Shown piece by piece: positions 1-8,170 of a stretch of 64,000 nt of DNA. The stretch comes from Massilia sp. ST3 (lineage in GTDB: Bacteria; Pseudomonadota; Gammaproteobacteria; Burkholderiales; Burkholderiaceae_D). The translations under genes and the position numbers were made by a program. Position 1 is the stretch's first letter. Each line of letters begins with the position of its first letter. The DNA lies in assembly GCF_018119405.1 (NCBI RefSeq), contig NZ_JAGPWC010000016.1, positions 1 to 64,000 on the forward strand. Reading direction: 5' to 3'. The notes below the pieces were generated by a model that was not told the DNA's origin, ran no database searches, and worked only from the letters and a program-made list of their open reading frames with translations.

Positions 1-258
1 ACGCTCTGAAATCAAAGTGAACAGACAGTCGGCCCGTCGGAAAAATTCGACGAATTGCAGATGGTCGTTTTTAGGATAGCGCTGGTCGAACGCCCAGACG
101 ATCCAAGGATAGAGCGAATAGTAGCGCGCCCGATCGGTGACGTTTGTAATTCCCGGCAACAATTGACTGTAGATTAGGACACAAGGTGCTTGTGTTCCAA
201 GATGATCCAGGCCACCAATGGACATTGGTGGCTTCACCCATCCTGTTCCAATCTTCAA
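1..258 (-). CDS. Partial unidentified protein (5' end only; runs off the left edge)
   Basis: An open frame reads leftwards off the window edge. Its residues look protein-like: a run GGLDHLGTQAPC is followed by a segment LLPGITNVTDRARYYSLYPW and then charged and hydrophobic stretches. I do not recognise a named family. An in-frame stop just upstream (near 310-312) limits the start to TTG at 258 (GGAGGA only 3 bases upstream), GTG at 237 or ATG at 225, and I could not decide between them. It lies about 150 bases downstream of the GIY-YIG gene on the same strand, so the two may be co-transcribed. The base composition is AT-richer than the chromosome to the right, as for the neighbouring nuclease genes. 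An island defence-related function is possible by context only. Confidence 0.6.
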   Translation of the reverse strand, partial: MKIGTGWVKPPMSIGGLDHLGTQAPCVLIYSQLLPGITNVTDRARYYSLYPWIVWAFDQRYPKNDHLQFVEFFRRADCLFTLISER

Positions 259-408
259 AAATCCTCCGAAAATCTTAATGTCATCGATGGGGGCAAAGCG
301 GACAGCATTCTAGAAGACATATCTTACGCTTGAAGGTTGCATTTTGGAACTAAACCTTCGAGTACGTGTTTCTCAGTCGCTCAAGACGTTGCATATCTAC
401 AAATGAAG

Positions 409-1359
409 CTAGGCATCATTGATGTGGATTGTTGTCGGTCCAAGAATTGATACCTTCAGATGACTCATCGGCCTTCGCTTTTGGAACCATTGACGTAGAG
501 GAACAGCGCCCATGATTCGTGGGGTGCCGTTCGTGTTGGCTGTGCGGTTGATGTGACCCGTAACAGCAAGCTTCTCTCGTCCGCAATAGATCGTAATCTT
601 CGCTGTGTCAGGGCCGAAGTACCTGTCGGAGTTGAGCGGGACGTTGAAGAAGCCGGTCCGGTGATAGGTGTTCTGTAGGGTTAGAACGAAGTAGGGAGCA
701 GCTTCCAGGGTCTTCGATTCAGGGTTTGGCGTGTTCTTGTGCGGACGAGTCTCCGCTACAGGCGTCAGCAGGTGAACCGTCTGCTCTGGCGTAGTCTGAA
801 TTGCCTGTGCTGCTGGGTTGGCTTCCGTGCTGGTCACTACAAAAGTATGCTGCCTTGGCGGATTCAGCTCGGCAAGCTGCTGGGCTACCTCATGTACTTG
901 CGCCTCAAGCTTGGCCTCCCCGCTTGTATCGGGGGGATTCGCCTCCGTCCGAGCCTCGATCGCTGCACTCGTGCGGCCTCCATTCCACTCGGGCTTGAGG
1001 GTTTGAATAATGCTGTCTTCCAGTCCTGCCGCAAGGTTGAGATGAAAGCTCCCATAGCGAAGTAGCCCGGCGTCGGCTAGGGCAAGAATCTCTACAGGCT
1101 GACCTCGCTTAAGAAGGTCAACGATTGCGATGCGATTCCGCCAGTTCGTGCGCTGATCTACATTAGGCTTCTGATAGCCGAACATCCGACGCTGAAGGGT
1201 CTGAGTGGTCTTGCCCACATATTTGAGGGTGTTACCGGTGACGAACGCATACAGGACGTTTTGGCGATCTGCCAAGTTCTCGAGCTGAAGAAAAAGCTCG
1301 TTACCTTTCAGTGACCACCGTCCTGCTCGTTGAAAGCCGATCTCGTAAAGCCGTTGCAT
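409..1359 (-). CDS. GIY-YIG nuclease family protein with C-terminal extension
   Basis: A predicted 316-residue protein. Its N-terminal third matches a GIY-YIG nuclease module: LYAF at residues 36-39 and YVGKT at 47-51 stand for the two sheet motifs, arginines follow at 57-58, Glu114 sits in GLEDSII, and Asn126 sits in PEWNGG. In this fold the Glu binds the catalytic metal. A linker of roughly 90 residues, rich in Glu, Ala, Thr and Pro, separates it from a C-terminal domain of about 95 residues starting PYFVLTLQNTYHR, which I cannot name but which could be the DNA-recognition part. ATG at 1359 has GGTGGAG six bases upstream and was preferred to an in-frame TTG at 1374. The gene diverges from mrr across an operator-like region. 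Cleavage of incoming DNA is the likely role but is inferred. Confidence 0.75.
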   Translation of the reverse strand: MQRLYEIGFQRAGRWSLKGNELFLQLENLADRQNVLYAFVTGNTLKYVGKTTQTLQRRMFGYQKPNVDQRTNWRNRIAIVDLLKRGQPVEILALADAGLLRYGSFHLNLAAGLEDSIIQTLKPEWNGGRTSAAIEARTEANPPDTSGEAKLEAQVHEVAQQLAELNPPRQHTFVVTSTEANPAAQAIQTTPEQTVHLLTPVAETRPHKNTPNPESKTLEAAPYFVLTLQNTYHRTGFFNVPLNSDRYFGPDTAKITIYCGREKLAVTGHINRTANTNGTPRIMGAVPLRQWFQKRRPMSHLKVSILGPTTIHINDA

Positions 1360-1848
1360 CGCTATCTCCACCAATGTAGATTTTAAAATAATATTTTACT
1401 ATCTTATTTTAATTGATTCACAAAAAATCGTCGATTAGTTTTAGAACTTATCGTCTAGCCCGCTTATCATGATTACTTATTCGTTACCATGATAAACGAG
1501 ATTAATCATGGTAATCATTGGCAGTGCAAGATTTTTCGGATTCTCCGATGGGCGCTTCCGATGTTAATGCTTTTAACTCTTTAAACTCGAAAATACGACA
1601 AAGAGATATCATGGCATATTTCCATGCAAGGAATACTGCGACACCACCCTCAGCCATATCAGGCATGCCGCTTTTTCTTGTATTCAATCGTATAACTATC
1701 AACGATATGGAATCTATGACCGCTCAAGAAAATAACTTTGCATGTGACTGGACTGTCGTTGATCACCTGCTGAGGTATAGCCCGGAAGCCTGACAACTGG
1801 GTTATAGTTGTGCCGACAACAAACCATCCGGAACTGAGCAAGACAGAC
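1360..1848. promoter_or_regulatory. Divergent AT-rich control region
   Basis: This 489-base stretch separates the divergent GIY-YIG and mrr genes. Its left part (about 1380-1445) is extremely AT-rich and suits a promoter. The middle (1464-1514) holds three CATG-centred dyads, listed separately. The rest is unremarkable. An open frame of 91 codons (1518-1793, TTG start) and shorter frames on the other strand have no recognisable features, so none is called. Confidence 0.5.
1464..1514. promoter_or_regulatory. Array of three CATG-centred palindromic boxes
   Basis: Three dyads centred on CATG occur at about 1464-1475 (TTATCATGATTA), 1484-1495 (TTACCATGATAA) and 1502-1514 (TTAATCATGGTAA). The centres are 20 and 19 bases apart, close to two helical turns. 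Boxes two and three also form a perfect 10-base inverted repeat (TTACCATGAT with ATCATGGTAA, 11-base loop). The spacing and the position between divergent restriction-type genes suggest a cooperative repressor site. The binding protein is unknown. Confidence 0.5.
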
Positions 1849-2772
1849 ATGCCCATCCCTGACTATCAAACTTTAATGCTGCCCTTACTTCGGCTCGCAT
1901 CAGACGGAGCCGACCACACCACCCGCGAAGCAGTCGAAAAACTGTCGGTCGAATTTCAGCTTACGCAAGATGAGCGAGGCCAGCTTTTGGCTAGTGGGCA
2001 ACAAGCGGTGATCAACAACCGGATCGGCTGGGCAAATTCGTACCTGAAGAAAGCTGGGCTGCTTGAGTCACCCCGACGTGGCGTCCTCAAAATCACGAAA
2101 CGTGGCCGACAAATTCTCGAAGAAAATCCGCAGAAAATTGACGTCAAATTTCTCGACCGTTTCCCTGAGTTTGTTGAATTTCGCGATGCGGCAAAACTTA
2201 ACAAAGAGAGCACGGTTGCAGAGTCAATAGCGCCGCCTTCGCAGCAGACCCCAGAGGAAGCTCTCGAGCTGGCAAACCAAAGTATTCGTGCAAGCTTGGC
2301 GCAAGATATCCTTAGCCGCGTCCTCCTATGTTCACCGGCCTTCTTCGAACATTTGGTTGTCGAGTTGCTGGTAAAGATGGGCTACGGGGGCTCTCGCCAA
2401 GATGCTGGCGAACGTATCGGCAAAAGTGGCGATGGCGGAATTGATGGGATTATCAAAGAAGATCGCCTTGGACTGGACACTATCTACCTGCAAGCTAAGC
2501 GCTGGCAGGGCACCGTCGGCCGTCCTGAAATCCAAAAATTCGTCGGCGCCCTTCAAGGCCAACGTGCGCGAAAGGGAGTATTCATTACGACCTCATCGTA
2601 CACATCAGAAGCGACTGAGTATGCGTCTAGGATCGACACCAAAGTCGTGCTCATCGATGGGAAGCAGCTTGCAAGTCTAATGATCGACTTCGATGTGGGC
2701 GTTTCTGTTGTGACGACGTACCAGGTCAAGCGCATCGACTCTGATTATTTCGAGGACAGCGACGGCTTGTAG
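1849..2772 (+). CDS. mrr: Mrr-type restriction endonuclease (type IV, modified DNA)
   Basis: A 307-residue protein close in length to E. coli Mrr. The first ~95 residues form an Mrr_N winged-helix DNA-binding domain. The second half is a PD-(D/E)XK-type Mrr catalytic domain, with FEHLVVELLVKMGY (Glu167), GDGGIDG (Asp199) and LQAKRW (Gln215-Lys217) as the active-site elements. Enzymes of this family cut DNA carrying methylated bases. ATG at 1849 is chosen because translation from it aligns in length with known Mrr, although an in-frame GTG exists at 1810; neither has a strong ribosome site. It lies inside the putative island and diverges from the GIY-YIG gene, consistent with a defence cargo. 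Confidence 0.9.
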   Translation: MPIPDYQTLMLPLLRLASDGADHTTREAVEKLSVEFQLTQDERGQLLASGQQAVINNRIGWANSYLKKAGLLESPRRGVLKITKRGRQILEENPQKIDVKFLDRFPEFVEFRDAAKLNKESTVAESIAPPSQQTPEEALELANQSIRASLAQDILSRVLLCSPAFFEHLVVELLVKMGYGGSRQDAGERIGKSGDGGIDGIIKEDRLGLDTIYLQAKRWQGTVGRPEIQKFVGALQGQRARKGVFITTSSYTSEATEYASRIDTKVVLIDGKQLASLMIDFDVGVSVVTTYQVKRIDSDYFEDSDGL

Positions 2773-3116
2773 GGGTACCGAAGAGGCCTCGAAACTTTGA
2801 TTGGTGGTCCTAAGGTGGGCGGAGTTTCGCATGGGCAGCCTCGACGGACCACCAAGAAGAAGATTGCGTCAGGAAGATACCTGATGCCCCAAATTTTCCT
2901 TGTGGAGCTTCGCTGGTCCATTGGCGGTCCGTAGGGCAAGAATCATGGGTATCAAAAGGCCTGCAGGCCGCGATGGAATCAGGCTGCGGCCGGGATTTTC
3001 CTACACGTGCAGCCCTGCAAACGCTGCATCAAGGAAGAACTATACTGCTTTCGCTGAGCAATAGGATATCCTTGAAGGATGCGTTTTTACTTGGCTTGAC
3101 CCAGAGGGCAGCCGTC
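2773..3116. other. Gene-free stretch at the island end
   Basis: No convincing gene between mrr and the tRNA-Phe fragment. Short open frames on both strands lack ribosome sites and recognisable sequence. No clear terminator or integrase remnant was seen. Confidence 0.5.
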
Positions 3117-3166
3117 TTGAAAATCCTTGTGTCGGTGGTTCGATTCCGCCCCGGGCCACCAAGAAT
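3117..3166 (+). repeat. tRNA-Phe 3' fragment, attachment-site-like direct repeat
   Basis: These 50 bases are identical to 15666-15715, which cover the anticodon loop through the CCA end of the intact tRNA-Phe(GAA) plus six flanking bases. The 5' half of the tRNA is missing and unrelated DNA precedes it. This is the expected structure of the distal attachment site left by integration into a tRNA 3' end. It is not a functional tRNA. Confidence 0.85.
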
Positions 3167-3178
3167 ACGCTGCCCACG

Positions 3179-3212
3179 AAACGCCAACCCATGCAGGTTG
3201 GCGTTTTTGTTT
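3179..3212 (+). terminator. Hairpin terminator after the tRNA-Phe fragment
   Basis: An 11-base stem (AAACGCCAACC with GGTTGGCGTTT, six-base loop) is followed by a T run. It was probably the terminator of the tRNA-Phe gene that served as the integration target. Confidence 0.8.
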
Positions 3213-3253
3213 TCTGGCCTACCCAGCGCTGTTTCCAATCAGCCGGCAGGGCC

Positions 3254-3685
3254 TCATTCTTTCCTTTCCCTGAATTCCCCCTCGATCACCGAGTCATCCG
3301 TGCGTTTGAACGGTTTCTGGCCGGTAAATGCGAAGACGGACGACAGGAGCCGATCGAACACAGCCCGCCTCAGCCAGGGGTAGCCGAGAAGAAAAGCCAT
3401 CGCGAAACCGACGAACAGTGCGGACACGTCATCGCTTCGCCACAGGAAAGTCGCCAGGCAGAGCGCCAGGATGAGCAGGATCAGTGGCCGGCGTACAGGT
3501 TTGGGCAACAGGCCGACAATGCGCGGCTTGCCTTTTATTATCCAGGGAAATCTTGCAAACAGAACACCAAGCAGCAAGCCCGCCAGGACCCGTCCCGTGC
3601 CGAGATGATCGGCCAGCACCCCGATGACCAGGAAACCGGTGTAGGTCATCGTGCTGGCCAGGGCTGCCAGCACGCATAAGGCCAC
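3254..3685 (-). CDS. Small integral membrane protein, unidentified
   Basis: The translated frame carries four hydrophobic segments: an N-terminal one ending near TGFLVIGVLA, then VLAGLLLGVLFARFPW, PLILLILALCLATFLW and ALFVGFAMAFLLGYPW. They are separated by short basic loops, and the protein ends in a charged cytosolic-type tail. This pattern argues that the minus strand is the coding one. I do not recognise the family. The start is uncertain: GTG at 3685 is a placeholder, no ATG stands before the first membrane segment, and the frame stays open further upstream without looking coding. The 3' end faces the terminator at 3179-3212. Confidence 0.5.
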   Translation of the reverse strand: MALCVLAALASTMTYTGFLVIGVLADHLGTGRVLAGLLLGVLFARFPWIIKGKPRIVGLLPKPVRRPLILLILALCLATFLWRSDDVSALFVGFAMAFLLGYPWLRRAVFDRLLSSVFAFTGQKPFKRTDDSVIEGEFRERKE

Positions 3686-3890
3686 AACGCCGGCCAGCTT
3701 GGGCCTGCGTATTGCCGCTCTAAATAAAAAACCTAGGATTTGTGTACTCCTGCAAGTGAGCGCCGGAAAGCTGACGCAAATTCTAACAGCAGTCTCCCTG
3801 CCCGCGCTTTCCGGCAGCGGGGGCGACCCCGCCTGCCTATACTGAAAGTGGCGGGCGCCATGCCCGCGCTTTCCAGTGAAGGAGTGGATC

Positions 3891-4142
3891 ATGACACGCA
3901 AATTCATCGATTGCCGGGAATTCCCGAGCGATATGCATTGCTCGGTCGCCATCTCGGCCGACAGCGAGGAAGAGTTGTTGCAGGCCGCGGTCGACCATGC
4001 GGTGTCCGTGCACCACCACAGCGATTCGCCGGAGCTGCGCCAGCAGCTGCGCCAGCTGTTCAAGGACGGCATGCCGCCCGAACATCCTCCCCTGCGCGCC
4101 CAGCCGGGCAGCGCCGGCGGCGCCGGCCCGCGCGCGCACTGA
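3891..4142 (+). CDS. DUF1059 family small protein
   Basis: An 83-residue protein. The N-terminal ~60 residues match the DUF1059 pattern: a basic start, DCREF at residues 7-11, MHCSVAISADSEEELLQAAVDHA, then a His-rich segment and a helix before DGMPP. The remaining tail is Pro/Gly/Ala-rich and probably disordered. The function of DUF1059 is not established. ATG at 3891 has GAAGGAG seven bases upstream and is preferred to an in-frame GTG at 3876. The next gene (SnoaL-like) starts 130 bases downstream with its own ribosome site. Confidence 0.8.
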   Translation: MTRKFIDCREFPSDMHCSVAISADSEEELLQAAVDHAVSVHHHSDSPELRQQLRQLFKDGMPPEHPPLRAQPGSAGGAGPRAH

Positions 4143-4272
4143 GACCAAGCCTTCTTGCCGCTGCGCGGCCGGCCTTGTATTTCGCGTCCCGCGCAGTAGG
4201 CTGAAAGGACCGTCCCTGCGCGGCGGGAGCGGCCGCGACCGTCGCGCAAGGCGAGACACGAGAGGAGCTATC

Positions 4273-4719
4273 ATGGACGCACAGGAAAACAAGCGGCTGG
4301 TGATGGAAGCTTACCGGTTGTTCCTGAGCGGCGACATTCCCCAGCTGCTGGAGCGCTATCACGACGATGCGCTCTGGATCGAACCCGAGGCGGAGCATAT
4401 CCCCTTCGCCGGCAGGCATAACGGGAAAGCGGAGATCGCCCGCTTTTTCGAGCAATTGAACGAGGCGCTCCTGGCTGAGCGCTTCGAACCGAAGGAATTC
4501 ATCGCCGAAGGCGACAAGGTGGTCGTCACGGGCGAAGCGACCTGGCGCGGCAGGCATACCGGACGCAGCTATGACAGCCCATGGGTGCACGTCTTCACGC
4601 TGCGTGACGGCAAAGTCGCCCGCTTCCAGAGCTATCACGACACCGCCGCCGGCGAGCGCGCCCTGCGGCCGGACCAGCCGGGGCAGGCCGCCGCCACCGG
4701 GACGCCCCTGCATCACTGA
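4273..4719 (+). CDS. SnoaL/NTF2-like protein (ketosteroid-isomerase-like fold)
   Basis: A 148-residue protein with the NTF2-like cone-shaped fold pattern: an N-terminal helix (ENKRLVMEAYRLFLSGD), a strand with DDALWIEP, a helix (GKAEIARFFEQL), and C-terminal strands with WVHVFTLRDGKVARFQSYHDT. Such proteins are small-molecule isomerases or binding proteins, and nothing here gives the ligand. The start ATG at 4273 follows AGAGGAG. A paralogue with the same layout lies at 40004-40453. The gene faces the binding-protein gene that ends at 4752. The C-terminal ~20 residues are low-complexity. Confidence 0.8.
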   Translation: MDAQENKRLVMEAYRLFLSGDIPQLLERYHDDALWIEPEAEHIPFAGRHNGKAEIARFFEQLNEALLAERFEPKEFIAEGDKVVVTGEATWRGRHTGRSYDSPWVHVFTLRDGKVARFQSYHDTAAGERALRPDQPGQAAATGTPLHH

Positions 4720-4751
4720 ACGAGCGCCCAGGCAGGCCGCTCGTTGACTGT

Positions 4752-5711
4752 TCAGCGGCCGGCCTGCTTCACGGCGGAACACGGGGCTGCGGCGACCGGC
4801 GGCTGTACCCTGCCGCGGGCGGCCGCGACAAAGACCGGACGGCGCAGCTCTCCCAGAGAAAACCACAATTCCGGGCGCTCCAGCGGCAGGGACGGCGCCT
4901 GGGCCGGATTCGGCAGGTCGATGATGCGGCGTCGCTCGAGCCCGGCAGCCGCGATCTGCGGCGCGAAATAACTGTAGAACAGGCGGTCGAAGGAACCGTC
5001 GGCAATCGCCGCTTCCAGGCCCTTGCGCAGTTCCGCCGCCAGGCGTGTATTGCGGCGGTTGACGAAGAAGTAGGCATCGGCCGGATAGCGCAGCACCAGG
5101 TGCGGCTCGACTGCGAGCGCCGGGTAGCGGCCGTGCTCGGCCTGGATTTCCTTGACGGCGCGCGGGAAGTAGTCGATCCGTCCCGCCTCGAGCATGCGGA
5201 ACATGCCCGTATAGGTCGAGGACAGGTGCACCGGCAGGCCGCTGGCGCGCAGGACGGCGGTATCCGGCCAGTCATGGCCCATGCCCGCGACGAATCCTTG
5301 CAGTTGCGCGGCCGAACGCACCTCCGCGAACTGGTGCAGCCGCTCCTTGCGCACCAGCGCGATCCGCCAGCCGAGCAGGCCCTTGGTGAGCGGCACCGGT
5401 ACGCCCAGCAAGGCCGTTTCGCGCTCCGGTGAGCTCATGGTGATCATGATGTCGAGCTTGCCGGTACCCTGGGCCAGTTCGTGCACCGCGCGCGCCTGCT
5501 TCATGCCCGGTTCGCTGAGCGCCAGGGAATGGCAGACCCCGGCCTTGGCGAAGGCCAGCTCCAGCAGCGCCACGCCATAGGGCGCTCGGCCGGCTTCGCT
5601 GCCTTCGATGCGCAGCATCGTATAGGTGGCCGCGCGGGCTGGCAGCGTGCACAGGCAAAGTGCGCACAGGAACAGTACGCACGACGGCAGGAATAAGGCG
5701 ATTCGGGGCAT
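4752..5711 (-). CDS. Periplasmic substrate-binding protein, family-3 (polar amino-acid type), orphan
   Basis: A 319-residue protein with an N-terminal signal peptide (basic MPRIALF start, hydrophobic core, ending PARA-A). The rest has the two-lobed SBP_bac_3 pattern, e.g. [25 protein letters not shown], a central [13 protein letters not shown] strand-helix, and [32 protein letters not shown] near the C-terminus. No permease or ATPase gene is adjacent, so it may act in sensing or share a transporter elsewhere. The preferred start is ATG at 5711, because residues encoded upstream of it are Arg/Pro-rich and would precede the signal peptide. The last ~40 residues extend beyond the usual fold. Confidence 0.8.
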   Translation of the reverse strand: MPRIALFLPSCVLFLCALCLCTLPARAATYTMLRIEGSEAGRAPYGVALLELAFAKAGVCHSLALSEPGMKQARAVHELAQGTGKLDIMITMSSPERETALLGVPVPLTKGLLGWRIALVRKERLHQFAEVRSAAQLQGFVAGMGHDWPDTAVLRASGLPVHLSSTYTGMFRMLEAGRIDYFPRAVKEIQAEHGRYPALAVEPHLVLRYPADAYFFVNRRNTRLAAELRKGLEAAIADGSFDRLFYSYFAPQIAAAGLERRRIIDLPNPAQAPSLPLERPELWFSLGELRRPVFVAAARGRVQPPVAAAPCSAVKQAGR

Positions 5712-5889
5712 GCGTGGTCGGTTGGGATGCGGGCGCGGGCGAGAGATGGTTCGCCGGAATCTGGGTCGCAGGCCGTATGCTAGCACGCGGCCAGGTCGGC
5801 TAGAATGCCGGGCAAGGCCAACCGGCCCGCCCCGAAGAGGCCGCTACGCCGGTTTCCCGGTTCCCCGCCACGACCCAACAAGGTTTTCC

Positions 5890-6231
5890 ATGTCCACCCT
5901 GCCTCCTTGCCCCCAATGCCAATCCGCCTATACTTATGAGGACGGAGGCGGCCAGTACGCCTGTCCCGAATGCGGCCACGAATGGCCCGTGCAGGCTGCC
6001 GGCGCGGCCGACGCGGTCCGGGTCTGGCGCGATGCCTCCGGCAACATCCTGCAGGATGGCGACACGGTCACCGTGATCAAGGACCTCAAGCCGAAAGGTT
6101 CGGGCGGCGTCATCAAGCAGGGCACCAAGGTCAAGAACATCCGCCTGGTCGACGCCGACCACGACATCGACTGCAAGATCGAAGGCTTCGGCGCCATGAG
6201 CCTGAAGTCGGAATTCGTGCGCAAAGCCTGA
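5890..6231 (+). CDS. yjdM: YjdM/PhnA-type zinc-ribbon protein
   Basis: A 113-residue protein. The N-terminal zinc ribbon has CPQC and CPEC pairs (residues 8-11 and 26-29). It is followed by the PhnA C-terminal SH3-like domain with [32 protein letters not shown] and [23 protein letters not shown], very close to the E. coli YjdM pattern. Despite the old name, the family has no proven role in alkylphosphonate use. It starts at ATG 5890 with an AAGG element upstream. It is monocistronic by appearance, with its neighbours on other transcripts. Confidence 0.9.
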   Translation: MSTLPPCPQCQSAYTYEDGGGQYACPECGHEWPVQAAGAADAVRVWRDASGNILQDGDTVTVIKDLKPKGSGGVIKQGTKVKNIRLVDADHDIDCKIEGFGAMSLKSEFVRKA

Positions 6232-6319
6232 GCACCTCGCACGGGAACTCGGCGCTTCCCGGCGACTCCAACGGCAACGCATGCAGTGCGCCGCTGTGTC
6301 CATGCCCTGAGGAGGAGTC

Positions 6320-8119
6320 ATGAAACCGCGTTTCGTGTTGCCGGGAATCGCCGTTGCCGCGGCGGTCCTCGTTGCCGTGCCGTCCACCCAGGCCGAGCGC
6401 CCGCAGGCGCCGCCTTCCTTCGATCCACTGTTCGCAGCCACTACCTGTACGCCGGCGCGCGCCGGACGCCCACCCCTGCTCGGCCTCCTGGCCCAGGCCC
6501 AGGTGGAAACCCGGCCCTTCCAGCCTGGCCAGCAGCCGCCGGCCAATGCGGCGGCAACGCAGCCGCCTCCGCTCTACGACAACCTCGGGGCCCTGCACGT
6601 CCCCATCACCAGGAAGCATCCCAAGGCCCAGGCCTACTTCGACCAGGGCATGCGCCTGGTCTTCGCCTTCAACCATGCCGAGGCGGCGCGCGCCTTCCGC
6701 GCCGCGCAGCAGCTCGACCCGGCCTGCGCCATGTGCTACTGGGGCGAGGCCCTGGTGCTGGGCCCCAACATCAACGCGCCCATGTTCCCCGATGCGGTGG
6801 CGCCCGCGGTCGCGGCGGCGGCCAGCGCCATGCGCCACGCCAAGGGCGCGACGGCGGCCGAGCAGGCCCTGATCCGGGCAGTGGCGCGGCGCTACAGCCC
6901 TGACCCCGCCGCCGACCGCGCCGCGCTCGACAAGGCCTATGCCGACGCCATGCTTGATGCCGCGCGTGCCCACCCCAACAACGACACCATCCAGGTGCTG
7001 TTCGCCGAATCGCTGATGGACATGTCTCCCTGGGACTACTGGGCCGCGGGCGGCGCCCAGCCCAAGAACCGCACGGCGGAACTGGTCGACGCCCTCGAGC
7101 GCGTGCTGGAGCGCAATCCCAGCCATCCGGGGGCCGCCCACTACTACATCCACGCGATGGAAGCCTCGACCCACCCCGACAAGGCGCTGCCGGCGGCGCG
7201 CGTGCTGGCCCAGCAGATTCCCGGCGCCGGCCACATCGTGCACATGCCCTCGCATATCTATTACCGGCTCGGCCACTACCGCGAGGCGCTGCAGTCGAAC
7301 CTGTCCGCCATCGCGGTCGACGAGCGCTACTTCGCGGACGCCGGCAGCGACCCGGTCTACCGCGGCGCCTATTACCCGCACAACATCCACTTCGTGATGG
7401 TCTCGGCCCTGATGGGCGGCGACGGCAAGACCGCGCTCGAGGCCGCGTCCAAGCTCGATGGCGTCGTCACCCCCGAGCTGCTCAAGAACATCGGCGCCCT
7501 GCAGCCGGTCAAGTCCGCCCCTTATTTCGCCCATGTGCAGTTCAGCAGTCCGGACACCCTGCTGGCCCTGCCCGACCCCGGCCCGGACTTCGTGCTGGTC
7601 AAGGCGATGTGGCATTACGCGCGCGCCGTCGGCCACGCGCGCAAGGGATCGATCGAGGCGGCCCGGCGCGAGATCGCCGCCCTCGACCGCATCGAGCGCA
7701 CTGCGGACTTCAAGGCGGTGACCGACTGGGGCATCCCCGGACGCGAGATCGTGCAGACGGCGCGGGCCGTGGCGCGCGGCAGGGTGGCCGACAGCCAGGG
7801 CAAGCTGAAGGACGCCATCGCCGCCTATCGCGAGGCGGTGGCGGTGCAGGACAGCCTGCCCTACATGGAACCGCCCTACTGGTATTACCCGGTGCGCCAG
7901 TCGCTGGGCGTGGCGCTGATGCGCGCCAAGCAGCTCGACGAAGCCGAACAGGTGTTCCGCGCCTCATTCGCGCGTACGCCCAGCAACGGCTGGGCCCTGC
8001 GCGGCCTGATGGAGGTCTACCGCCTGCGCGGCGACGAAGCGGCGCTGGGCGCGGCGCGCCAGCGCTTTGCCACCACCTGGCTGGGCAAGCCGGAGGGACC
8101 GGCCTTGTCCTCGCTGTAA
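6320..8119 (+). CDS. Exported tetratricopeptide-repeat protein
   Basis: A 599-residue protein with a signal peptide (MKPRFVLPGIAVAAAVLVAVPSTQA). The mature part contains several helix-turn-helix repeats of TPR type, for example AQAYFDQGMRLVFAFNHAEA and LGHYREALQSNLSAIA, and a C-terminal pair around AKQLDEAEQVFRASF. Conserved-looking His and Tyr clusters (HYYIHAMEAS, HMPSHIYYRLG) resemble a family of uncharacterised periplasmic TPR proteins seen widely in proteobacteria. The start is well supported by GAGGAGG before ATG 6320. No partner gene is obvious, and scaffolding is the usual TPR role. Confidence 0.8.
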   Translation: MKPRFVLPGIAVAAAVLVAVPSTQAERPQAPPSFDPLFAATTCTPARAGRPPLLGLLAQAQVETRPFQPGQQPPANAAATQPPPLYDNLGALHVPITRKHPKAQAYFDQGMRLVFAFNHAEAARAFRAAQQLDPACAMCYWGEALVLGPNINAPMFPDAVAPAVAAAASAMRHAKGATAAEQALIRAVARRYSPDPAADRAALDKAYADAMLDAARAHPNNDTIQVLFAESLMDMSPWDYWAAGGAQPKNRTAELVDALERVLERNPSHPGAAHYYIHAMEASTHPDKALPAARVLAQQIPGAGHIVHMPSHIYYRLGHYREALQSNLSAIAVDERYFADAGSDPVYRGAYYPHNIHFVMVSALMGGDGKTALEAASKLDGVVTPELLKNIGALQPVKSAPYFAHVQFSSPDTLLALPDPGPDFVLVKAMWHYARAVGHARKGSIEAARREIAALDRIERTADFKAVTDWGIPGREIVQTARAVARGRVADSQGKLKDAIAAYREAVAVQDSLPYMEPPYWYYPVRQSLGVALMRAKQLDEAEQVFRASFARTPSNGWALRGLMEVYRLRGDEAALGAARQRFATTWLGKPEGPALSSL

Positions 8120-8170
8120 GGGACGGTACCGGCTGCCCGGCAGGAGCGGCCGTTCCGGCGCCGGGAACGC

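Larger units (their letters stand above)
1..3166. mobile_element. Right end of a putative tRNA-Phe-integrated genomic island
   Basis: The DNA up to 3166 is noticeably AT-richer than the rest of the window. It carries restriction-type genes (GIY-YIG, Mrr) and stops at a 50-base copy of the tRNA-Phe 3' half (3117-3166), the usual footprint of a tyrosine recombinase acting on a tRNA gene. The fragment keeps a downstream hairpin terminator (3179-3208), as the intact tRNA-Phe gene does. The integrase and the reconstituted tRNA would lie to the left, outside the window, so the full extent is unknown. Confidence 0.6.

Noticed and set aside
1518-1793. 91-codon plus-strand frame in the divergent control region
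   Set aside because: TTG start inside the operator array, no ribosome site and no recognisable features; competing frames exist on the other strand.
3029-3238. Open frame on the minus strand across the tRNA-Phe fragment (GGPGRNRTTDTRIFK)
   Set aside because: This peptide is the well-known false translation of the strand opposite a tRNA 3' end. No ribosome site.
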